Source of the DNA: Sepioteuthis lessoniana
Lineage: Eukaryota; Mollusca; Cephalopoda; Myopsida; Loliginidae
NCBI GenBank assembly: GCA_963585895.1
Contig: OY757924.1
Location: 61,166,718 to 61,230,717, forward strand
Reading direction: 5' to 3'
DNA: 64,000 nucleotides
The notes under the pieces were generated by a model that saw only the letters and a program-made list of their open reading frames with translations, was not told where the DNA came from and did no database searches. This document shows, piece after piece, positions 42,546-52,439 of this stretch (its first letter is position 1; each line of letters opens with the position of its first letter). A program made the translations under genes and the position numbers.

Positions 42546-42960
42546 ATTAAGCAACAGTTTACAGCACGAGTATATCCCCTCTCTCCAGATAACTAAAGCC
42601 ATTACCACCCTTAGATAGGACCGAAAGTGAATATAAATCACCTTTCCTTCGAAACAACATCAAACAACACTCTCTCATCATTAGCCCGGATTATTAAGCA
42701 TCATTTGAACATTTTGCGAGTAAACTCCAACTTGAAAGATGTTTTAAAAAACTGTGCATACTAATCTATGGTTCACCAACTAATCTCTGAGAAATGCTTA
42801 TTAGCTCAAGATACTAAACCATAAAGTAATCCATAGGAAATCCACTATAATATCTGCTAAATTCTTATAATCATACAATATCAAATACAACGTGTGCTAC
42901 AAACATCTTAACCAAACAATTAATTCACTAGATTCACAAGAAAAAAAAATAATTTCGTAA
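42546..42960 (+). pseudogene. Penelope-like element, 3' continuation
   Basis: Broken frames read IIKHHLNILRVNSNLKDVLK and YGSPTNLxEMLIS, corresponding to the Penelope segment after the RT core (IIxKxWNILxSxPxLKxxF then YRRPxNLRDxLV), and CKHLNQTINSLDSQ, resembling the cysteine-bearing linker before the GIY-YIG endonuclease. A GIY-YIG domain itself is not seen before RTE sequence begins. Confidence 0.75.
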
Positions 42961-43049
42961 AATACCACGAATCAGATCGTAAAACTTATTAATAGACAAC
43001 TAGAAATCAAACTAAGACACTTTACTCAATGGGAAAAATTATTAAGTAC

Positions 43050-43503
43050 CGACAAAAATTAAAAGCAGGAGATCTGAAGTCCTCCACAAAATATACGCGG
43101 AAGTATGGAAGACAAGAAAATTTGATTACTTACTTTCATTTTGGAACGCCGTATATAGAGAAAATAATACAGATGAACAAATGACTGCATTTGCCTCTTC
43201 CTTAAGAAAAGTGACCTCGAATTGCACTATGAACTACAGAGGTATAATTCTTACATATAAAGTGGCTAAGGTTTCTAATACTCTATGTTTCAACTGTATT
43301 GATCCAGAAATTGAGAAAATACTTTGGAAAAATCAAAACTATTTTTGAAGAAATTGATGAACATCACATATTCTAACAATCCATAGAATACTCGGAGCTC
43401 ATGCAAAAAATATTGAGACAATACTATTGTTTGTAAATTTCATCATGGCATTTGATTCGATATATAGAGGGAAGATGGAGCAATATTTTCTAATATATGG
43501 TCA
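43050..43503 (+). pseudogene. RTE-type LINE RT domain, 5' part of an interrupted copy
   Basis: Encodes LKVLHKIYAEVWKTRKF, then NYRGIILTYKVAKVSNTL, DPEIEKILWKNQNYF, TIHRILGAHAKNIET and FVNFIMAFDSIYRGKMEQ. These are the fingers and first palm motif, with FVNF where FVDF is expected, so the first catalytic Asp is lost. The copy continues at 44,239 after a solo LTR. Confidence 0.9.
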
Positions 43504-44234
43504 TGTTGTATAGCCTCATCATAACCATAATCATATCATAATCACAATCATATCTAAATACAACGGCACTACAAATTCAAATACTCAGGCACATTAACAG
43601 GCGAACTCACTGTTGTTCACGTACGAACGTTTATTAACTTCTTGACTTCTGAGTTCAGTTCTTCGACACGAGGAGAGAGTGACACAATTCTTAAAAGTCT
43701 CTTGTAATCATTCTATACTAACAAAACTAACAAATGCCAGGTCGGACCCCACAAACGCGCAGCGCATCCCATAGTGTTTAAGATCTCTGTCGGTAGAGAT
43801 CTGCAGAACTCCATGGTCAGACTTCAACTTCTCATCACCATGGTCTTAACTCAACTTCAACTCTCAACGTGGTTTAAATCAACTACCAACTCGACCCGTC
43901 CCCATTCGACAACCAACTGGACTGGTCCTCAGTAAACCACCAACTCGACTGGCCCACAGTAAAACCCAATTGACGCGTTTTTCAAAATATCCAAATTCTC
44001 AGAGCATCGCTTCCAGCCATGACGTCATTCATTCTCTAGTCCCATTTCCAATCTGGGGTTTATTATGACAATTGTGATTGTCATATTCTCTGAGCACGAG
44101 CATAAACTGTACCCACTATCTGTGCACCTGAACAAAGAGCTGAATAGTTCAAAGCCCAACCAAACCGAATGATGAAATATAATTAACGAAAAATTATTTA
44201 TATATAAAAAAAATCATTCCGTAATTATTTAACA
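43504..44234 (-). mobile_element. Solo LTR 3 (minus strand), 731 bp, inserted in RTE copy
   Basis: On the minus strand it begins TGTTAAATAATTACGG and ends GGCTATACAACA, similar to the 3' ends of LTRs 1 and 2. Flanks are GTCA at 43,500-43,503 and GTCT at 44,235-44,238, a 4-bp TSD with one change. It contains a minus-strand AATAAA (in gttaataaacgttcg), a tandem caactcgacc/caactggactgg-type stretch and TGACGTCA at 44,020-44,027. RTE coding sequence resumes exactly at the downstream TSD, which fixes the boundaries. Confidence 0.87.
44008..44027 (-). promoter_or_regulatory. CRE palindrome and ETS-like core in solo LTR 3
   Basis: TGACGTCA at 44,020-44,027. On the minus strand it is followed by ggctggaagcg, close to the accggaagcg of the other two LTRs. 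The upstream block also matches: an AATAAA-like string then CCCAGATT before the CRE. Confidence 0.55.
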
Positions 44235-44238
44235 GTCT

Positions 44239-45215
44239 CCCCAACGAAACAGTTATAGCCATAATGATACTCTTTACAAACAGGAAAGTCACAGTTAGCA
44301 CACTGGATTGCCATACTGACTTCGACATCGTTGCTGGGGTCTGCGAGGAAATACATAAGCACCATATTTGTTTATAATCTTCTTAGACTCTCAACTTCGA
44401 ATGTGGTTGGATGTAATCAAGGAAAATAGTTTTTCGCTGAAAAAGGCAAGAAACATAACGGATGCAGACTATGCCGATGATATAGCGCTTCTTGCAATCA
44501 CCCTGCTACATAGACTGGAACTGGCAATAGGAACCATTGACCTCCACGTGAATGCTAAAACAAAACGAAGTACATGTGTTTGAACCGAAAAGGAGCCATC
44601 TCTACTGTAAATGTGATTCCTCTGAAATTATTTGACAAGTACTCATACCACAGCAGCAGCATCTCGTCTGCTGAAAGTGATGTCAATATAAAACTAGCAA
44701 AATTGTGGACAGTTATTGTTCGGTTATGGATTCTATTTTGTCTGATTTATCCGATAAAATAAACTAGGATTTCTTCCAAGTAGCAGTTGTGTCAATACTA
44801 CGGTATGGATGCACCACATGGATGCTGACAAAATGCATAGATAAAAACTTCAGAGTAACTGCTAAAGAATGTTACCAGTTATACAGAACAAATCCTGGAT
44901 GCAACACTCCATGAAATAACGACTGTACTGCCACTACCGCCTGTCTAAAAAAAACAACATCCAAATTAAACAAATGAAACATGCAGAACATTGATGTAGG
45001 AGCAAAGACAATATCATAAGTGATGTTCTTTTTTGGACCCTTACACATGGACATGCCAGTGTAGGCCGAGAACTTATCTATATGAGCTCAATGCAGACAC
45101 AGGATGTAGTTTAGAAAAACCTTCCATGAGTGATGGATGATAGCGATGGATGGTAAACAAGACTCAGTAAAATCTGTGTGGGCAGTGAGACTTAATTACG
45201 ATTATGATGATATAC
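44239..45215 (+). pseudogene. RTE-type LINE, 3' part of the interrupted copy
   Basis: Resumes with NETVIAIMILFTNRKVTV, DFDIVAGVC, then (after frameshifts) TDADYADDIALLAI with an intact YADD box, LHVNAKTKRS, a VNVIPLKLFDKYSYHSSS region and a frameshifted C-terminal part (QNKSWMQHSMK, SKDNIISDVLFWT). It ends in the tail region cttaattacgattatgatga. With 43,050-43,503 this is the longest RTE copy in the window, but it lacks the endonuclease and is inactive. Confidence 0.9.
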
Positions 45216-45221
45216 ATATTT

Positions 45222-45510
45222 ACCAACCTCTCCGCTCGGGCAGGATATGACACAAGGTCAATTTTTTGGAGTTTAACAGGTTTGTATTCAGAGTTTTCCT
45301 TCTCCTAGACTAGTTGCCTCACCAAGGCTTAAGAACCCACAGTCTGCCTTACTAATTACCCATAGCTTGAGGGAGAATAATAGGATTCATATCTTTCCCG
45401 AGGGTATTTGCGCTATGTGAAATGCAATCAGTCTCGTCCAAGACTTGAACTCGTATCGCCGTGTCGATTTCCTACGACGATAACCATTACACCACGCGTA
45501 CCTCAATTAT
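45222..45510 (-). mobile_element. SINE-A copy at RTE tail (minus strand)
   Basis: The minus strand reads gtggtgtaatggttatcgtc, cgagttcaagtcttggacga (B-box), acccctcgggaaagatatg-like block, aagctatgggtaattagtaa, aactagtctaggagaaggaa, aactcc and tgtcatatcctgcccgagcg. It inserted in the ATG/ATT-rich tail of the RTE copy. Similar strings flank it (gattatgatgatata and gattatatata), so a TSD is likely but blurred by AT expansion. Confidence 0.9.
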
Positions 45511-45511
45511 G

Positions 45512-45581
<70 letters not shown>

Positions 45582-45650
45582 TCGATATATAGACAGAGAG
45601 ACAGACACACAGACAGGGACAGAAACACAGAGAGAGAGAGAGACATAGAC

Positions 45651-45681
<31 letters not shown>

Positions 45682-45682
45682 T
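45511..45682. repeat. Compound microsatellite (AT)n(AG)n with (AGAC)-like variants
   Basis: AT run, then AG repeats with CA/GACA interruptions, then a long AG run. Confidence 0.95.
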
Positions 45683-46380
45683 GACATCATAAAATCTAAT
45701 TTCCAATTTATCGTCGCAGCTTATTCCAGTGAAAGTGGAACACACAAGATTTTATGTTACACGTTCCGTTTAACTGCTCAGTCTGCGACACTAGCCTTGG
45801 TTTGTAATTTTCTTTCGTGGTATCTCTCAGAGGATTGCATAGTGGTTCCTCCCCTTTTCCCGAGTGAAATTTATAGTGGGTTAAATGCTACTAGCAGGAA
45901 GGAACGATCCTTAACCTGACCTATTATCCGACGCTTAAGATGAATTATCTTTTACAAGGCAAAAGGGTCTCAACTGCTTCACTGTTTATCAATGGCTTTG
46001 AGGAAAAGACATTTAATAGTTGCTGCATCATATGCCTACTTTTGACGAAATATTTTGCTGCATATGACCAAGGTATCAATTTTCATGACGTAAAAAAAGC
46101 AAACAAAACAATGCAAACAAACAAAAACAAAATTGTAGTGATATTATTCCTGACAATATAATTAGCTTAGTTCTAAGCTTTATCCAACTCTGCTCAAGAC
46201 ATAGTATGGTGAACCACAATCGCCTGGATAAATACACCTATAGGGGTTGTAGACTGTTGGAGTTTATATTGTGTTTTTGATATTTAATTTCCATTTTGTA
46301 GTGGTATATTTAATTTGTTTTTTATATGTAGTTGCGTGTTCTCAGAAGTCGGAAGGTCGCCATTTATAGCGATGTGGATA
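45683..46380. other. No recognisable feature
   Basis: A 73-codon frame at 45,940-46,161 shows no motif. Nothing else identified. Confidence 0.4.
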
Positions 46381-46405
46381 ACATTATTATTATTATTATT
46401 ATTGT
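46381..46405. repeat. Microsatellite (ATT)n
   Basis: About seven ATT units. Confidence 0.9.
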
Positions 46406-46424
46406 TTTTTTTAGGTTTAAGGTT

Positions 46425-46508
46425 TAAATTGGTTTTACGTTGGTTGCGTTGGTATTTCGTTGGTTGCATTGGTATTTCGTTGGTAGCGTCGGTATTTCGT
46501 TGCTTGTT
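46425..46508. repeat. Minisatellite, 21-bp unit
   Basis: Units of the form ttggttgcgttggtatttcg are repeated about four times with small changes. Confidence 0.9.
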
Positions 46509-46860
46509 ATCCCTTCGCTAAATGTTGATGGAAAATAGAGGTGGTGGAGAAGAACGAAGACGTCGTTAGGTTTTGTATTAGGGTCTTAATGGCAGCATGA
46601 AGTAAAGGGGTTTACGCTGGTATACTGCGAGCCTCGTCGTAAATAAAGAAGGTAGGAAGTTGTTAGAGTGTGTCATCTAATTTGTTTTTAAGTAGAATCC
46701 CTTGGTCTAGAAGAATAGACCCAAGGAATTCATAAGACTATACAACAAAAGTTACTAAAAGATTAAAAAAAGACTGCAAATGTGAAACAAATAGAAATAA
46801 TAAGGTAGCTGACGTACACATTTACTTTGGGTATAAGTTAAGACACTCGTATTATTTACT
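46509..46860. other. Unassigned sequence ending in an LTR-like terminus
   Basis: The string gactatacaaca at 46,737-46,748 resembles the LTR 3' ends found elsewhere, and cgtaaataaagaagg near 46,640 could be a poly(A) signal. A matching start with a 4-bp TSD was not found, so no LTR is called. Confidence 0.35.
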
Positions 46861-47339
46861 TATATGAAAATCTTAGCTCTCAAATGAAATAAAAATCACT
46901 CAAGCAACTAAAAATAGTGAACATTACTATGAAGATACATCGACTCAACGGATAAAAACATTCATCTATTTTATTTTTATATCACTTAATGAAGTTTTTT
47001 TTTTCTGTGTTTTTTTTTTTTGTCCTGGTGTGGATGCGCAGGTTAGCTGCCGGGATGGGAGTTGGTGTTATATCAATGCCAACTGGGTCATTTGGGTGAG
47101 GGGGTCTGATGTTGCAAGACCCGAAACCCCCCATGAACCCAAAGGAAACATCACTGATGACCCATCCCTATGTATCAACAAAGATATATGATATAAATAA
47201 AACTGATATAAAAATCTTAACTGTTAAATGAAAAAAAAAATTACTCAAGCAACTAAAAATGGTGAACGTTACTATGAAGATACATCCACTCAACAGATAA
47301 AAACATTCATCTATAATATTTTTATATCGTTTTATGAAG
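46861..47339. repeat. 133-bp direct duplication flanking a GC-richer insert
   Basis: 46,861-46,992 and 47,207-47,339 are copies of one another (shared blocks tactcaagcaactaaaaat with small changes, actatgaagatacat and gataaaaacattcatct), about 85-90% alike by eye. The 214 bases between start with long poly(T) runs, then a GC-richer segment (ggtgtggatgcgcaggttag, cgaaaccccccatgaaccca). This looks like a minus-strand poly(A)-tailed retroelement with an unusually long TSD, or a segmental duplication. Confidence 0.8.
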
Positions 47340-47796
47340 ATTAATTTATTTTCTAATTTAGAGAGAAATATGTATTTTTTTAAATACATGTGTATAAAAC
47401 TTAATTGATATTTTATCATCCGCATTTTTAATCTTTACGAAGTAGTACTGCAATGTAATGACTATATACCTCCTTAATAAAACAAAACAGATGAAAATCA
47501 ATCTACTTATAAACCTAATTATCAAAAATCAATGAATGAATAAGCAATTAATCAAATGTTAGCAATTAGTTTAATAAGAGAAACTGTTTGTTTGTTTTTT
47601 TTTCTATTGGAATTTGATAATTAAAATTCTTTACATTTAACTACGTCTTTCAGTAATATTGCTTCCCAATGATAATTATCCATAGTTGGCTCCTGATTCA
47701 TGATGTGATTTAGTGGCAAATTAGCAGAACTGCAACGTCTTCGTAAGCAAGATCGAACTTTAGTTTGTCTAGTACGTTCTCTTTCAGACTTATTAT
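47340..47796. other. No recognisable feature
   Basis: AT-rich DNA, nothing identified. Confidence 0.45.
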
Positions 47797-48433
47797 TGTA
47801 TACTCATATGCAGATGCGTGCAGAACACAATAATAACGAAAACACAATAATAACGAGCGAAACAGTTCTTAGAAAAATATACCTCTCACTTTATTTGAAA
47901 GGGTTGTGTGTGAGAGGGAGTTGGAGACCGAACAGAACTGCAACATACTGACCCTCACTCTATTGGTCATAACCGCGTTTCTTTACCGTTCTCCTGGGCA
48001 GCTCAACCGGGGGCCTTGGGACCCTGCCTCTCTGGGACATGTTACTAAATCCAGCATCTTTTCTCCAACTGGTCTGATCCCCAACTCTCAATCGGGGACC
48101 TGAGGGCTCCATCTGCTTGATGCTGGCCTTCTCTAGCGCATCTTGTCTCTAATTGGTCTGGTCTCCAAACTGTTCAATCAGGGGCCTGAGGGATCTCTCT
48201 GTGGGTGCTGGCTTTCTCTACCGCATCTTGTCTCCAAAGTGTCTTCCTGTCTTCACCAAGTTATATAATAGTTCCACGCCCACCTTCTTCTTTGGACGTC
48301 ACAATCGCACTCATTTAACCCGTCCCCGGTCAAGGTTATATTCTGATATTCTTTGAGCGGATGTACCTGTTATTTACACACGTGCATTTCCTATTTTGAC
48401 TGCTCAGCTGGGTCGTAGGTTAATATACAACAT
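47797..48433 (-). mobile_element. Solo LTR 4 (minus strand), 637 bp, 4-bp TSD
   Basis: On the minus strand it begins TGTTGTATATTAACC and ends ATGAGTATACA, flanked by TTAT at 47,793-47,796 and 48,434-48,437. It has a TATA box (ttatataata at 48,261-48,270, reading the same on both strands), a minus-strand AATAAA at 47,890-47,895 and a tgacgtcc half-CRE. A segment of about 100 bp with ctaattggtctggtctccaa and tcaggggcctgaggg is repeated about two and a half times at 48,020-48,240. It is GC-richer than its surroundings. No internal coding region. Confidence 0.82.
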
Positions 48434-48439
48434 TATTAC

Positions 48440-48572
48440 TAAGGTAAAAGAATGAACTTCCTTAACCCCACCAAATATGGGTGAAATATTCCAAGTAGTG
48501 TTCTGTTACAAGGATGATTTGGGCATTAAATAACCCATGAAGGTTGATGCGCTATCAAAACAAGTAAACTGA
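48440..48572 (+). mobile_element. SINE-B tail fragment
   Basis: cttaaccccaccaaatatgg, gtagtgttctgttacaagga, tttgggcattaaataaccca and gttgatgcgctatcaaaac correspond to the 3' half of SINE-B. Confidence 0.75.
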
Positions 48573-48674
48573 AACCACGCCGGAAATATATTTTCCTAAT
48601 GAGGATCAAAGATTCAAAACTTAGGGGTTTGCTAAATATGTCATTCAATTTTTATCGTTACAGAACAAACTGAT

Positions 48675-49248
48675 TGGAAGCCCTATCGGGGAGTTCTGTA
48701 GAATACACCGACTGCATCTCTACAGAGTGGTAAGAACACCCACACCAAAAAAATGAAAAAAAAAATGTCATTGATATGACATTAAACAATCTGATGGGAG
48801 GACTCCAATAATGCTGGAGTTTGGGGGAATGCGGAGTACTCCTTTATAGCCGTCTCTCGCAGGCCCACCCTGGCTCGGAGTGGTAGCAACTGACAGGGTC
48901 CTATCAATGGGGCAAGTAGAACAGTTTGACATTTAGACAGTGAAACTAAATAATATATGCTCAATTTTTTGATCATTTAACTGGGTGTAAACCAATGACT
49001 ATTTTTTTGGTTAAATTTTTAGTTATACACAGCAATATTTGGACCCATTTAACTTTGACTTATTCTGAACTGAATTGTTAGAATTAGAACTGTTTGATGA
49101 CTTAACTGTATCTATCTACAAAATGTGTTTACAAATCATATCATTAATATATACGTACATACAGGATTTTGCATTAAATAGCCGACAGTGTTTGATGCGT
49201 CATAAAACCAAACAAAAAGAAACCAAACAAAACAAACCAAACTAAACA
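48675..49248 (+). mobile_element. Family D copy
   Basis: Head ggggagttctgtagaataca, ctctacagagtggtaagaac, atgctggagtttgggggaat and ggctcggagtggtagcaact. There are about four diverged body units. The tail is ggattttgcattaaatagcc and gatgcgtcataaaaccaaac, followed by a long aaaccaaac-type run. Confidence 0.9.
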
Positions 49249-49850
49249 AACCAAAACAATCTCAAAGAAATCAAACAGACATATTGGCTATCCATTGACG
49301 ACACATTCTTTAGATTCATTGATTCTTTTAAAAATCCAGTTGAAAATAGTTGAAATTAGTAATAAAAACATACCAAGGACCAAGAATATTTAATCCCTAT
49401 TCCACAAAAGATAAATAAAAGATTATATTACTACAACTAGTGTGTACAAATAATTATAGCACACTTAACGTCACAAGTTCGAAAAACATATTTTTGGATT
49501 AGTTTTTGCTTTGATATGAGCATCTACCAAAAATTGTCTTTTCTCGCCTTTTTTTGCTAAAGCAGTTAGCGCAGTTAAAGAGATCTTACAAAAAAAAAAA
49601 AGAAAAAAAATTAGGGGTATCATTTAAAGTTTCAGTAAGAGTTTGCTTTTAATTTTTAGATCGCTACAAGAATAAGAATTTACAACTCTTAGTTTCACGT
49701 TGCTGATCCTCAGGTGAACTAATATCAACAATTCTGAAATCTTTTGAATACAACTTAATACGTACCTGTAGTCATGATCATCTTTAAGTTAGGGGATTAT
49801 TATCGGCTTATATTCTATTTATCGTATGTCAGTCTTGCGCAAAATTGCAA
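49249..49850. other. No recognisable feature
   Basis: AT-rich sequence with an A-run at 49,590-49,610. Nothing identified. Confidence 0.45.
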
Positions 49851-49851
49851 T

Positions 49852-50202
49852 AACTGGGTGGGAAAAGTGATCCCTGGGAGTTGTGCAAGAGATTGAAATT
49901 TGACCATACGAACACATGATATATACACAACCCAACATCTATCCTGGAGAATGATACGCACAAACTCCTCTGGGATTTTCCCATACAAACGGATCACCTA
50001 ATCTTGGCCAGACGATCAGACATTATGATAATTAGCCAAAAAAAAAAAAAAAAGAACTTCCAAAAATGTTGACTTTGCTGTCCCGGTTGACAACAGAGTA
50101 AAATCAAGAGATATCGAAAAGGAGGTTAAATACCTCAATCTTGCTAGGAAATTGAAGAAACTGTGGAACATGAAAGTGATAATTATACCAATTGTAATTG
50201 GT
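49852..50202 (+). pseudogene. RLE-LINE, 5' part of an interrupted copy
   Basis: Starts near NWVGKVIPGSCARD, continues with DHTNT and IYTQPNIYPGE (KWYMHNP region, frame broken), HLILARRSDIMIIS (where the P of RPD is S), an A-run, NVDFAVPVDN and LARKLKKLWNMKVIIIPIVI. It is interrupted by a SINE at 50,203. Confidence 0.88.
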
Positions 50203-50484
50203 CCTATTTACCAACCGCTTCGTTCGGGCAGGATATGACACAAGGTCAATATTTAAGCGGAGTTTAACAGGTTTGAATTCAGAGTTTTTCCTTCTCCTAG
50301 ACTAGTTGCCTAACCAAGGCTGAAGAACCTAGTCTGTCCTACCATTTACCCATAGCTGGAGGGAGAATAATTGGATTCATACCTTTCCCAAGGGTATTAG
50401 TGCTATGTGAAATGCAATCAGCCTCGTCCAGGATTTGAACTCGCATCGCCGTACCCATTTCCTACGACGATAACCATTACCCAT
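50203..50484 (-). mobile_element. SINE-A inserted in RLE-LINE, about 12-bp TSD
   Basis: The minus strand reads gtaatggttatcgtcgtagg, gcgagttcaaatcctggacg (B-box), acccttgggaaaggtatgaa, ccagctatgggtaaatggta, aactagtctaggagaaggaa, cctgttaaactccgctta and tcatatcctgcccgaacgaa. The host string attgtaattggt is at 50,191-50,202 and again at 50,497-50,508, where attgta has expanded into a short repeat. The LINE frame resumes after it. Confidence 0.93.
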
Positions 50485-50508
50485 ATTGTAATTGTAATTG
50501 TAATTGGT

Positions 50509-50695
50509 ACTCTTGGTAGAGTCACCGAAAAGATTGGCGGACTTCGAAATAAAAGGACGAGAAGATACCATCCAAACTACTGCATTATTGGGATCGGCCA
50601 GAATACTGAGAAGAGTCATGGTGAGTTGAAGAAACTTGTTGTCACTCAAACTCCATTGAAAGACCATCAGCTAACGCTGATGTGAAACACTCAAG
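50509..50695 (+). pseudogene. RLE-LINE, 3' part of the interrupted copy
   Basis: Continues GTLGRVTEK, a TIQTTALLGSARILRR-like segment and the family 3' block gctaacgctgatgtgaaaca. No TAA array follows, unlike the other copies. Confidence 0.88.
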
Positions 50696-50699
50696 TCAT

Positions 50700-52095
50700 A
50701 AAATTGATCAATAGAGAAATAAATCAATTGAAAATATGAAAAAATGCATAATATCGCCATACTCTTCTAGCCCCTTGTTCTAGATATATGGTGACGTAAT
50801 TATGTTGCAAGGTTTCAAAAAGTCAACTAAAATCAAAACAGCTAGCAAATACTGTTTAATGAGAATAATTATAATGGTAGTTATAATTAAGTTATTACTG
50901 TTATTATTTATTAAGTTTAATTATCAAATTCCTATCATGTAATAAGTTTAAATATCAAATAACTTAGATAAAATTGTTAAGAGAATGAAGTTTTATAATT
51001 TCAACATTTTTTTAATTATAATCTGTGATATAATTAAATTTATTATGAAAGTTCAGATTCAGGCTAAGGGAATGATTCGGCGCCTCGTTTTATTTTTCGA
51101 GGGCATGAGCGATACAGATCAATGACCTCCCTGATAGTCTCTCTCTAATTTTACAAGATATATCTCTTATTACGATAGAGTGTAATAAATATTTTAAGAA
51201 AGAAATATTTTAATGCACACTCACATGCAAAAGTTTATAGTCGTATGACGTTCAAGATGGCATCAGAAAGTGTCAAGATTGGATCAATAAATTCTTTTGA
51301 TTTTTAAACTTTAAAATGTGAATGAAGCAGTGTAAACAGTTGAATAAACTATATTATAAAGTGACGATTGCAGCATACTTATCCGACCAAGCTCGGTTTT
51401 AGCTTTTCCTGTTTCGTAAACGGAAAATTAATCTCAAGAATAAGGTTTGAGACCTACGTGACTGCTAATATTTCTACGACTAATAATGTTGTTTTTTTTT
51501 GTTTCCGAATTGAAAGTAATATACTATAACAACTATTAATCCTCGATCAAAAGAGAAAAATATTCTGCATCACCACTTATTTGGACATAAAATCATCCAA
51601 AACTGTTTAAGCATAATTTCAACTGCAACAATTATCCTCAAAAAGCCAAATTTATGGTTCGGTACACAAATATCAATCCACAAGGTCAGTAAATAACCTC
51701 AACAAGAAAACAGAAAATCCCAGATCAGAGAGGAAGTTGTTCTGACAATGTAGATGCTGTTAGAGATTCCGAAAAAGTCCCTCGAAATTGTTCCAAAGAA
51801 TTTGGTATTTCATGTGCATTGTAGGATAAGGTCAATCAAATTATGCACTTGTCATCTGGTTTGACCTTTCTGAAGTGATATGATTGATTTTTAAGACTCA
51901 GATGAAAGATGACTTTTGCGATATTACTTATCATATTACTGGTTTGCATCAATGGTGTAGCCCTATACCATATCAAAAGATGAGTTTATCTTGGGTGCTT
52001 CGGCCAATAAAAAACCCACTAGAATCCAATAAGAGGGAGAAAAGTCACAGTTATATAATTCTGCCGAAGAAGGCGTTGGTCGTGCAATAGTTATC
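50700..52095. other. No recognisable feature
   Basis: 1.4 kb of AT-rich sequence. A 68-codon frame at 51,884-52,090 has no recognisable motif. Confidence 0.4.
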
Positions 52096-52097
52096 AA

Positions 52098-52315
52098 CAT
52101 AAATATGGACACGGTGATCCGAGTTCAAATCCTGGAGGACACTGATTGCATTTTACAGAGGGCTATTACACTTCTGAAAAGTATACAACAAACGATTCTT
52201 TCTTAAGCTACGAATGAATAATAAGGCAGACTAGGCGTATTCGCCTTGGAATGACAACTGTTTTTCGATCCTGATTCTGCTCAGTGTAAGGTGAATATAT
52301 ACGGAACTTTTGTAT
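52098..52315 (+). mobile_element. SINE-A copy, diverged
   Basis: atatggacacggtgatccga, gagttcaaatcctggagg (B-box), cacttctgaaaagtatacaa, taataaggcagactaggcgt, tgtttttcgatcctgattct and a gtgtaaggtgaat end. Confidence 0.78.
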
Positions 52316-52439
52316 AAAAGGCATCCCGTCATATTCATAAGCATTAAACAATACATGCGAGACAGTTCGGTATATCTGCAAAATCCATGAAGTTATGTTG
52401 CTGAGGCATTAATAGTGTTGCATCAAGTCTAGGATTTCT

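Noticed and set aside
46255-46748. A fifth LTR ending gactatacaaca
   Set aside because: No matching start with a 4-bp duplication of the following AAAG was found within a plausible length. The nearest aaagTG, at about 45,731, would give about 1 kb with no TATA box in place.
47015-47180. Short coding exon (SWCYINANWVIWV frame)
   Set aside because: The frame is entered from a poly(T) run, lies inside a duplicated, insertion-like segment and lacks splice signals. Repeat origin is more likely.
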